A stretch of DNA of 7,904 bases from positions 1 to 7,904 of the forward strand of contig JAQGMQ010000602.1 of assembly GCA_028292305.1 (NCBI GenBank), read 5' to 3'. Below, in pieces: positions 1 through 5,379 of the stretch (positions are counted from its first letter, which is position 1; each line of letters begins with the position of its first letter). The DNA is from Rhodoferax sp. (GTDB lineage: Bacteria; Pseudomonadota; Gammaproteobacteria; Burkholderiales; Burkholderiaceae_C). The position numbers and the translations under genes are program-made. The notes beneath the pieces are model-generated. The model had not been told where the DNA came from. It saw only the letters and a program-made list of their open reading frames with translations, and did not search any database.

Positions 1-879
1 GCGGCGGACGCTGCGTTCGCGCCAGTCGCCGTCCGGGGTCTCGTGGCCCCAGAGGTGCATGGTCGGGATCGCCAGCGTGCCCTTGCGCCCGCCGATGTAG
101 TAGCAGTTTTCCGGCTCGTGGTGAAAATACAGCGCCTGGTTCGAGACCACGTCGTAGGTGAAAGGCGAGGGCACGACGTCGCTCAGCACGAAGCTGCCGA
201 GCGCGCCGCTGGCGAAACGCATGATCACGGCGGCGGTGTCTTCGACCTCGAAACCGCGGGCCTTGCTGGAGGCCATGGCCTGCACGCTGTCGATGTCGCC
301 GCACAGCGCGCGCAGGCAGTCGATGTCGTGGATCAGGTTGATCAGCATCGGCCCGCCGCCGCGTTCCCGGCGCCAGGCGGCGTCGAAATAGCGGTCCTGC
401 TTTTTCACCAGCCACATGCCGTTGATGGCCGTCACTTCGCCGAGTTCACCGGCGTCGATGGCGCGTTTGGCGGCCACGATGTCGGGGCTATGGCGGCGGT
501 GGTGGCCCACCAGCAGCGGCACGTCGGCCTGCTCGGCGGCGTCCACCAGTTTCAGCGCCGCGGCCACGCTTTCGGCAATCGGTTTTTCGACCAGCATCGG
601 CAGGCCGCGTGCCACGCACGCCAGGCCGGCTTCGACATGCAGCGCGTTGGGCAGGGCGATGACCGCCGCGTCGAGCTGTTCCGTGGTCAGCATGTCGTGG
701 TAGTCGGCGTACAGCGGCAGGTTCAGCGACGCGGCATAGGCAGTGGCTTCGGGCGACGGATCGGCGATGGCGACCAGCGTCGACGCCGGGTTCTTCAGGA
801 TCAGCGCGGCGTGTTCCCGGCCGATCAGGCCGGCGCCCATGAGGCCGATGCGCAGCGGTGCTTTCGCGGTGGTGGCCAT
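1..879 (-). CDS. Gfo/Idh/MocA family NAD(P)-dependent oxidoreductase (partial, C-terminus beyond window)
   Basis: Reading leftward from the ATG at 879-877, the frame is open for 293 codons to the window edge, so the C-terminus is missing. The N-terminal Rossmann fold is clear: the G-x-G-x-x-G loop lies at residues 15-20 (GAGLIG) and is followed by an acidic D40 at the end of the second strand. The family signature E-K-P is at 98-100, where K99 is the usual catalytic lysine. The C-terminal substrate domain begins near residue 125 and carries GGGPMLINLIHDID at 174-187, in which H184 matches the catalytic histidine. The Asp found four residues before that His in inositol dehydrogenase is Ile180 here. 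Family members oxidise or reduce hydroxyls of sugars, cyclitols and similar polyols in the cytoplasm. The start lies 3 bp after the stop of the AroQ-like gene, so the two are probably translationally coupled. Family call is firm; the substrate is unknown, plausibly a cyclic hydroxy acid given the neighbours. Confidence 0.92.
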   Translation of the reverse strand, partial: MATTAKAPLRIGLMGAGLIGREHAALILKNPASTLVAIADPSPEATAYAASLNLPLYADYHDMLTTEQLDAAVIALPNALHVEAGLACVARGLPMLVEKPIAESVAAALKLVDAAEQADVPLLVGHHRRHSPDIVAAKRAIDAGELGEVTAINGMWLVKKQDRYFDAAWRRERGGGPMLINLIHDIDCLRALCGDIDSVQAMASSKARGFEVEDTAAVIMRFASGALGSFVLSDVVPSPFTYDVVSNQALYFHHEPENCYYIGGRKGTLAIPTMHLWGHETPDGDWRERSVRR

Positions 880-882
880 GGC

Positions 883-1353
883 TCAGTGGGCCACTGCAGG
901 TGCTGCGTTCCTGGCCGCCTTCAGCTTGCGGGCCAGCGCATCCAGCGCCAGCAGATAGCCGTCGGCGCCCAGCCCGGCGATCACCGCGTCGGCGGTCTTC
1001 GACACCAGCGAGTGGTGGTAGATGGCTTCGCGCTTGTGGATGTTGGACAGGTGTACTTCGAGCTTCACGCCGTCGAAGGTTTTCAATGAATCGAGCAGCG
1101 CGATCGAGGTGAACGACAACCCGGCCGGGTTGATGATGATGGCCACGGCCTTCTTGCGCGCCTCGTGCACGCTGTTGATGATCTCGCCCTCGAAGTTCGA
1201 CTGACGAAAGTCGATGCTGAAGCCGAGCGCCTGGCCGTGTTGCACGCAGCGCTCTTCGATCATGGCCAGGGTGTCGTAGCCGTAGATCTCGGGCTCGCGC
1301 TCGCCCAGCAGGTTGAGGTTGGGGCCGTTGAGGATGTAGACGGTCTGGTTCAT
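883..1353 (-). CDS. aroQ: Type II 3-dehydroquinate dehydratase family protein with altered substrate-binding residues
   Basis: A 156-residue protein, near the usual length (about 145-155) of the flavodoxin-like dodecameric type II dehydroquinases. The family opening LNGPNLNLLGEREPEIYG is at 8-25 and contains catalytic R19 and Y24. FRQSNFEGE follows at 49-57, N75 at the NP turn, D88, and the EVHLSNIHKRE block at 99-109 with E99, H101, S103 and R108. Canonical enzymes dehydrate 3-dehydroquinate to 3-dehydroshikimate in aromatic biosynthesis or quinate catabolism. Numbering matches the Mycobacterium tuberculosis enzyme without gaps, which exposes two changes at substrate-contacting positions: His81 is Phe and Arg112 is Tyr. 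The turn usually written NPGAYTHTS reads NPAGLSFTS (75-83). The catalytic machinery is therefore intact while hydroxyl recognition is altered. Its position in a transporter/dehydrogenase operon suggests a catabolic role. It may act on 3-dehydroquinate or on a relative; the gene symbol is for the family only. Confidence 0.88.
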   Translation of the reverse strand: MNQTVYILNGPNLNLLGEREPEIYGYDTLAMIEERCVQHGQALGFSIDFRQSNFEGEIINSVHEARKKAVAIIINPAGLSFTSIALLDSLKTFDGVKLEVHLSNIHKREAIYHHSLVSKTADAVIAGLGADGYLLALDALARKLKAARNAAPAVAH

Positions 1354-1401
1354 GGTGCGGGTCGGGTATTCGAAAAGTCAATCGGTGATGACCAATGCGG
1401 C

Positions 1402-2175
1402 TCAATGCTGCGACAGGATCTGCCCGAGGAAGGTGCGGGTGCGCTGGTGCTGCGGGTTGCCGAAGAATTCGGCGGGCGCGGCTTCCTCGACGATCTCGCC
1501 TTCGGCCATGAAGATCACGCGGTCGGCCACGGCTTTGGCAAAGCCCATTTCGTGCGTGACGCAGATCATGGTCACGCCGGTCTCGGCCAGCGCGATCATG
1601 GTGTCGAGCACCTCCTTCACCATCTCCGGGTCGAGTGCCGAAGTGGGTTCGTCGAACAGCATGATCTTCGGGTCCATGCACAGCGCGCGCGCAATCGCCA
1701 CGCGCTGCTGCTGGCCACCCGACAGCTGTGCCGGGTGTTTGTCGGCCTGGTCGGCCACACGCACGCGCTGCAGCTGCTTCATGGCCGCGTCGCGCGCCTG
1801 GGCCTTGTTCATGCGGCCGGTCTTCACCGGGGCCAGCATGCAGTTTTCAAGCACGGTGAGGTGCGGGAACAGGTTGAACTGCTGGAACACCATGCCCACC
1901 TCGCGCCGTACCTTGTCGATGTCGCGGCCATGGCCGGCGGTCACGTCGATGCCATTCACCAGAATCTTGCCCTGCTGGCAGGCCTCCAGGTGGTTGATGC
2001 AGCGCACCAGCGTCGACTTGCCCGAGCCCGAAGGCCCGCACAACACGATGCGCTGGCCGGCCGTCACCTCGAAGTTGATGTTCTTCAGCGCGTGGTAGGC
2101 GCCGTACCACTTCTGTACACCCGCCATCGAGATGACCGAACTGGCGGGGGTGCCGGCCACACTGGATTGCTGCAT
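1402..2175 (-). CDS. PAAT-family (polar amino acid type) ABC transporter ATP-binding protein
   Basis: The cytoplasmic ATPase that powers the importer formed with the two permeases and the binding protein upstream. Numbered from the ATG at 2181, it shows Walker A GPSGSGKST (49-57), Q-loop glutamines at 100-101, signature LSGGQQQR (153-160), Walker B IMLFDE (173-178) followed by the D-loop SALD, and switch His210 in VTHE. These features and the FNLFPHLTV stretch (102-110) are typical of GlnQ/HisP/ArtP-type ATPases. Two ATGs lie 6 bp apart, at 2181 and 2175. An AGGA motif directly abuts the first but sits 6 nt before the second, so the start at 2175 (257 residues) is preferred. The stop is 48 bp before the AroQ-like gene. 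The family is certain; the substrate cannot be read from the ATPase. Confidence 0.95.
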   Translation of the reverse strand: MQQSSVAGTPASSVISMAGVQKWYGAYHALKNINFEVTAGQRIVLCGPSGSGKSTLVRCINHLEACQQGKILVNGIDVTAGHGRDIDKVRREVGMVFQQFNLFPHLTVLENCMLAPVKTGRMNKAQARDAAMKQLQRVRVADQADKHPAQLSGGQQQRVAIARALCMDPKIMLFDEPTSALDPEMVKEVLDTMIALAETGVTMICVTHEMGFAKAVADRVIFMAEGEIVEEAAPAEFFGNPQHQRTRTFLGQILSQH

Positions 2176-2181
2176 AACCAT

Positions 2182-2185
2182 TCCT
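2182..2185 (-). promoter_or_regulatory. Ribosome binding site AGGA for the ABC ATPase gene
   Basis: Read on the minus strand, AGGA is followed by a 6-nt spacer and then the ATG at 2175. The upstream ATG at 2181 touches this motif with no spacer. This favours the shorter reading of the ATPase. Confidence 0.55.
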
Positions 2186-2202
2186 GTTGTTCCCGTCGTC
2201 GC

Positions 2203-3027
2203 CTACTGCACCGTGAACGGCACGCCCGGCAGCTCGGTGACGAGTTCCGGCAGGTCCTGCAGCGTCCACTTCTTGCTGATCGCATTGAGCTCGCCGCTGG
2301 CCTTGATCTCGTCGATCACCTGGTTCAGCCGCGCGTTGAACTCCTTCTGGCCGGGCCTCATCGCGATGCCCATGTACTGGCGGTTGATCACCACCTTCTG
2401 CTCGAACGTGCTGTCGGGCATGGCCTTCTTGATGTTGAGCAGGTAGGTGTTGTTGCCGCCGATCACGTCGACCTGGCCTGCCAGCAGCGCCTGCACCACG
2501 GCGGCGTCGTCGTCGAAGCGCTGGATGGTGGCGCCAGCCGGCGCGGCCTGGGTGATGGCCGTGTCCTGCGCGGCGGCGCGGGTCACGCCGATCTTGCGGC
2601 CGGCCAGGTCTTCGAGCTTGGTGATGTTCTCGGCCTTCTTGGCGATCACGATGATCGACAGCGCGGCATAGGGCTTGGTGAACTGCACCACCTTGGCGCG
2701 GTCGGGGTACATGCCCATGGTGGCGGCCAGCACGTCGACCTTGCCGGTCATCACCTGGGCGATACGCGCGGCCACGTTCATCGACACCAGCTCCACCTTC
2801 ACGCCCAGCTTCTTGCCGATGAGCTCGGCCACGTCCACGTCGTAGCCGACGTTCTTGCCCGACGCGTCGACGAAGCCCCATGGTGGCAGCTCGGACAACA
2901 CACCGACGCGGATCGTGCCGCGCTTCTTGATGTCGTCCAGCGCATCGGCATGGGCCGGCAGGATGGGGCCGATGGCCAGGGCAGCGCCGAGGCTGACGAC
3001 CGCGCGGCGGTTGAGCTTGAAGGTCAT
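2203..3027 (-). CDS. Periplasmic solute-binding protein of a PAAT-type ABC transporter (SBP_bac_3 family)
   Basis: This protein captures the imported solute in the periplasm and delivers it to the permeases. With the start at 3027 it has 274 residues. A signal peptide spans about 1-27: MTFKLNRR, a hydrophobic core, then PAHA before D28, a plausible signal peptidase I site. The twin Arg is reminiscent of Tat but lacks the rest of the motif. Family hallmarks are PPWGFVDASGK (48-58), GYDVDVAELIGKKLG (61-75), MYPDRAKVVQFTKPY (106-120) and DLAGRKIGV (140-148). R110 matches the Arg that binds the ligand carboxylate. By eye, the conserved ligand-binding Ser/Thr (T70 of GlnH) is G105, and the Asp that binds the alpha-amino group (D157 of GlnH, D161 of HisJ) is N192. 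This suggests a carboxylic acid without an alpha-amino group. An upstream ATG at 3039 is disfavoured because the Shine-Dalgarno lies between the two. Confidence 0.93.
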   Translation of the reverse strand: MTFKLNRRAVVSLGAALAIGPILPAHADALDDIKKRGTIRVGVLSELPPWGFVDASGKNVGYDVDVAELIGKKLGVKVELVSMNVAARIAQVMTGKVDVLAATMGMYPDRAKVVQFTKPYAALSIIVIAKKAENITKLEDLAGRKIGVTRAAAQDTAITQAAPAGATIQRFDDDAAVVQALLAGQVDVIGGNNTYLLNIKKAMPDSTFEQKVVINRQYMGIAMRPGQKEFNARLNQVIDEIKASGELNAISKKWTLQDLPELVTELPGVPFTVQ

Positions 3028-3033
3028 GTTTGT

Positions 3034-3037
3034 CTCC
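3034..3037 (-). promoter_or_regulatory. Ribosome binding site GGAG deciding the start of the binding protein
   Basis: On the minus strand GGAG overlaps the first possible ATG (3039) and is followed by a 6-nt spacer and the ATG at 3027. That spacing sets the translation start directly at the signal peptide. Confidence 0.7.
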
Positions 3038-3084
3038 ATGAAGGGGTGGGGGAACAGGAAGGAAGGCAGCGAAGGTGCCGCCGG

Positions 3085-3738
3085 TCAGCGCAAGCCGCCG
3101 GCCAGGCGTTTTTCAAGCCGGCGGCCGCATACCGAAAGCGGCCAGCACAGCAGGAAATAGATGCAGCCGATGATGGTGTAGACCAGGAGCGGCTTGTAGG
3201 TGAGGTTGGAGACGATGGAGCCGGTGCGCGCCAGTTCGGTGAAGCCGATGATGGCCGCGAGCGACGTGCCCTTGAGCAACTGCACCAGGAAGCCGACCGT
3301 GGCCGGCAGCGACACCTTGAAGGCCTGCGGCAGCACCACGCTGGTCATGCGCGGCCACCAGTGGATGCCCAGCGCCTTGGCGGCTTCGGTCTGGCCGCCG
3401 GGCAGCGATTCGATGCCGCCGCGCCAGATCTCGCCCAGGAAGGCACTGGCGTGGAAGGTCAGCCCCAAGGCCACGGCGGCCCAGGGGTTGAGCGGGATGT
3501 CCAGCAGGGCGATGCCGTAGTACACGACGAACAGCTGCATCAGCAGCGGCGTGCCGCGGAACACCTCGATGAAGGCCCAGGCCAGGCGGCGGATGATGGC
3601 GTTGGGCGCCGTGCGCGCCAGCGCCACCAAGAGGCCGCCGATGGCGCCGCCCGCGAACCCGATGACGGTCAGGATCAGGGTCCACTGCAGGCCCTGCATG
3701 AACAGGGCGAAATGGGCCCAGGTGATGGAGGTGCTCAT
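3085..3738 (-). CDS. PAAT-type ABC transporter permease (HisM/GlnP family)
   Basis: A 217-residue inner-membrane subunit of the importer. Hydrophobic segments lie at about 18-41, 64-80, 86-101, 147-166 and 185-204, in line with the five-helix permeases of this family. FRGTPLLMQLF (60-70) is the conserved loop after the first segments. The EAA loop that docks on the ATPase reads TEAAKALGIHWWPR (117-130) and ends in VVLPQA. A second permease is encoded directly upstream with 4 bp between them, so the pair likely forms a heterodimer and is translationally coupled; no clear Shine-Dalgarno precedes this start. A 57-bp gap separates the stop from the binding-protein gene. The fold and role are clear; the substrate is not. 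Confidence 0.95.
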   Translation of the reverse strand: MSTSITWAHFALFMQGLQWTLILTVIGFAGGAIGGLLVALARTAPNAIIRRLAWAFIEVFRGTPLLMQLFVVYYGIALLDIPLNPWAAVALGLTFHASAFLGEIWRGGIESLPGGQTEAAKALGIHWWPRMTSVVLPQAFKVSLPATVGFLVQLLKGTSLAAIIGFTELARTGSIVSNLTYKPLLVYTIIGCIYFLLCWPLSVCGRRLEKRLAGGLR

Positions 3739-3742
3739 CGTG

Positions 3743-4414
3743 TCAGCGCGTCGGGTAGGTCAGGGTGGTGCGGTACACCACGCTGGCAACTGCCGACAGC
3801 AGGATCGACATCGCCAGATACAGCGCCGCCACGGTGAAGTACACCTCGAAGCTGCGGAAGGTGACGGCCTCGATCTGCGCGGCCACGTGGGTCAGCTCGT
3901 TGGCCGTGATGGACGAGGCGATGCTCGAGGTCAGCATCAGAAAGATGAACTGGCTGGTCAGCGACGGGTAGATGGCACGCAGCGCCGGCTTCAGGATGAT
4001 GAAGCGAAACACCTGCAGGCGGCTCAGGCCCAGCACGTAGCCGGCTTCGAACTGCCCCTTGTGGATCGACTCAAGTCCACCGCGGATGATTTCGATCGAA
4101 TACGCGCAGCCGTTCACCGTCAGCGCCACGATCGCCGCCACGTTCGGCGACAGCTTGATGCCCAGCGTCGGCAGGCCGAAGAACAGGATGAAGATCTGCA
4201 CCAGGAACGGCGTGTTGCGCACCACTTCCACGAAGATCTTGACGGGCAGGGCGGCCAGCGCATTGGGCCGCGACTGCAGCAGCATCGCCGGCCCGATCGC
4301 CAGGATCAGCGAACACACGATGGCCGCCACCGACAGCTGCAGCGTCAGCAGGCAGCCGACGAACAGCTCCCAGGCGTTCGTGGTGATCGCCGTGTAGTCG
4401 AATTTGTAGTCCAT
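3743..4414 (-). CDS. PAAT-type ABC transporter permease (HisM/GlnP family)
   Basis: The second inner-membrane subunit of the importer, 223 residues. Hydrophobic segments lie at about 17-46, 70-85, 91-109, 150-170 and 190-212. VVRNTPFLVQIF (64-75) is the family loop, the counterpart of RGTP in the partner permease. The EAA loop reads QFEAGYVLGLSRLQVFRF (121-138) and continues into IILKPALR. The N-terminus MDYKFDYTAI resembles many proteobacterial glutamate/aspartate-type permeases. The gene starts 19 bp after the SDR stop and ends 4 bp before the next permease, all on one strand, so it is almost certainly in the same transcript. The two permeases differ throughout and so are not a recent duplication. 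Confidence 0.95.
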   Translation of the reverse strand: MDYKFDYTAITTNAWELFVGCLLTLQLSVAAIVCSLILAIGPAMLLQSRPNALAALPVKIFVEVVRNTPFLVQIFILFFGLPTLGIKLSPNVAAIVALTVNGCAYSIEIIRGGLESIHKGQFEAGYVLGLSRLQVFRFIILKPALRAIYPSLTSQFIFLMLTSSIASSITANELTHVAAQIEAVTFRSFEVYFTVAALYLAMSILLSAVASVVYRTTLTYPTR

Positions 4415-4433
4415 GGGTCAGCGCGACGTAGCT

Positions 4434-5165
4434 TCAGAACGTGGCTCGGCCGCCGGAGGCGTCGAAGGTGGCGCCCGTGGTGAACGAACATTCTTCAGAT
4501 GCCATCCACACCGCCATCGCCGCGATCTCATCCACCGTGCCGGCCCGGCCCATCGGGATCTTGGCCAGGTTCTCGGTGCGCTTGGAGGCCGGCATCTGGT
4601 CGAGCAGGGCGCTTTCGATCATGGCCGGCGCGATGCAGTTGACCCGCACGTCGACCTTCGCCAGCTCCTTGCCCATCGACTTGGTCAGCGCGATCACACC
4701 GGCCTTCGAAGCCGAGTAGGCCGACTGCAGCGGGTTGCCTTCCTTGCCCGCCACCGAGGCCAGGTTGACGATACGGCCGTAGCCCTGCGCCACCATGCCG
4801 GCCACCACAACGCGGCTGCACAGAAAGGTGCCGGTGAGGTTGATGGCCATGACCTTCTGCCAGGCGTCGAGCGGGTAGTCCTGCACGCTCAGGGTCGGCC
4901 CGGTGATGCCGGCGGAATTGACCAGCACGTCGACACGGCCGAAGCGGGCGAGGGTGTCGGCATAGGCGCGGGCCACCGCGGCCTCGTCGGTCACGTCGAC
5001 CTGCAGATAGGCGAGTTCGGTTGTGGCCGCGGCCAGGGCAGCGCCGTTGTCCCAGGCGCAGACTTTGGCGCCGCTGGCGAGTGCGCGGCGGGCAATGGCC
5101 TGGCCGATGCCGCCCGAGCCGCCGGTGATCACGACGGTCCTGCCGCCGAGGTCGATTCTGTTCAT
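4434..5165 (-). CDS. SDR family NAD(P)-dependent oxidoreductase (3-oxoacyl-ACP reductase-like fold)
   Basis: A classical short-chain dehydrogenase of 243 residues, first gene of the leftward operon. The cofactor loop TGGSGGIG is at 14-21, NSAG at 83-86, and the catalytic set N109, S137, Y150, K154 is complete (YSASK at 150-154). D39 at the end of the second strand favours NAD(H) over NADP(H). The C-terminus ends SGGRATF, common in sugar- and polyol-oxidising SDRs annotated as FabG-like. It likely oxidises a secondary alcohol of the imported compound or of an intermediate. The start at 5165 is chosen because GGAG lies 9 nt upstream and the sequence goes directly into MNRIDLGGR; an in-frame ATG at 5219 would add 18 residues atypical of the family. 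A fatty-acid synthesis role is unlikely because the neighbours form a transporter/catabolic operon. Confidence 0.93.
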   Translation of the reverse strand: MNRIDLGGRTVVITGGSGGIGQAIARRALASGAKVCAWDNGAALAAATTELAYLQVDVTDEAAVARAYADTLARFGRVDVLVNSAGITGPTLSVQDYPLDAWQKVMAINLTGTFLCSRVVVAGMVAQGYGRIVNLASVAGKEGNPLQSAYSASKAGVIALTKSMGKELAKVDVRVNCIAPAMIESALLDQMPASKRTENLAKIPMGRAGTVDEIAAMAVWMASEECSFTTGATFDASGGRATF

Positions 5166-5174
5166 CTTTGTCTT

Positions 5175-5178
5175 CTCC
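5175..5178 (-). promoter_or_regulatory. Ribosome binding site GGAG for the SDR gene
   Basis: On the minus strand GGAG is followed by 9 nt and the ATG at 5165. It supports the 243-residue reading of the SDR over the longer one from 5219. Confidence 0.65.
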
Positions 5179-5284
5179 ACTTGAGGCGCGCAACCGGGGT
5201 GCGCCGTGCTGCGTCGCATGCGTTACGGGACTTTGGCGGCCACGTGTTCGTGACATTCGCTTGTCCTCTTTTCGAATTCGGCGA

Positions 5285-5314
5285 AGTATAAGTAGAAAAA
5301 ACTGAAATTGGAAA
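5285..5314 (-). promoter_or_regulatory. Putative sigma-70 promoter of the leftward catabolic operon
   Basis: Read on the minus strand, TATACT (5290-5285) matches the -10 consensus at five of six bases. TTTCCA (5314-5309) matches TTGACA at four of six, with an 18-bp spacer. The -35 box is the outer half of the first IclR-type palindrome, so regulator binding there would affect polymerase access. The implied leader to the SDR start is about 110 nt. Confidence 0.45.
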
Positions 5315-5323
5315 ACATTTCCA
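5309..5323. promoter_or_regulatory. Putative IclR-family operator 1 (TGGAAAACATTTCCA)
   Basis: A perfect inverted repeat with 6-bp arms TGGAAA and TTTCCA around ACA. It matches the Escherichia coli IclR consensus TGGAAATNATTTCCA at 13 of the 14 defined positions. It lies 57 bp before the start of the divergent IclR-family gene and over the likely -35 box of the leftward operon. This is the expected site for local control and autoregulation. Confidence 0.7.
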
Positions 5324-5326
5324 CTC

Positions 5327-5341
5327 TAGAAATATTTTCCC
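5327..5341. promoter_or_regulatory. Putative IclR-family operator 2 (TAGAAATATTTTCCC)
   Basis: A weaker version of operator 1, with GAAA and TTTC arms around TAT. It matches the E. coli IclR consensus at 11 of 14 defined positions. The centres of the two sites are 18 bp apart, close enough for two regulator dimers to contact each other. It lies nearer the regulator gene, where it could mediate autorepression. Confidence 0.45.
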
Positions 5342-5379
5342 GAAGAATTACACTGCGGCCACATTGAACCAACCGCGCC

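Larger units (their letters stand above)
5166..5379. other. Divergent intergenic control region
   Basis: A 214-bp gene-free stretch between the leftward SDR operon and the rightward iclR-type gene. Positions 5281-5350 are strikingly AT-rich against the GC-rich surroundings and hold two IclR-type palindromes and the proposed leftward promoter. The part next to the SDR gene (5166-5270) is an untranslated leader of about 110 nt. It contains a small imperfect stem (5185-5205) and an 8-bp palindrome CGCATGCG (5215-5222), neither clearly functional. A rightward promoter must also lie here, but only weak candidates are visible, such as TTGGAA at 5308-5313 with AATATT at 5331-5336. Confidence 0.75.

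Noticed and set aside
883..1353. Calling this gene the housekeeping biosynthetic aroQ
   Set aside because: The His81Phe and Arg112Tyr changes and the catabolic operon context argue against it, although this cannot be excluded without the rest of the genome.
488..1681. A minus-strand open frame of 397 codons across the AroQ-like gene and its neighbours
   Set aside because: It is an out-of-frame shadow of three recognisable genes, low-complexity in Arg, His and Gly, with no family motif.
1165..3837. A plus-strand open frame of 890 codons running antisense to the ATPase, binding protein and a permease
   Set aside because: Its composition (very rich in His, Gly, Arg, Val, Asp) is typical of antisense frames in GC-rich DNA, and it covers four confidently identified minus-strand genes. 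It shows no domain motif.
5185..5205. Stem-loop GGCGC...GCGCC in the leader of the SDR gene, considered as a riboswitch or attenuator
   Set aside because: It has only five uninterrupted pairs, no conserved riboswitch core and no alternative structure or T-tract.
5273..5280. Palindrome CGAATTCG in the divergent promoter region, considered as another operator
   Set aside because: It is too short and does not resemble the two IclR-type sites. It lies downstream of the proposed leftward -10 box and chance occurrence is likely.
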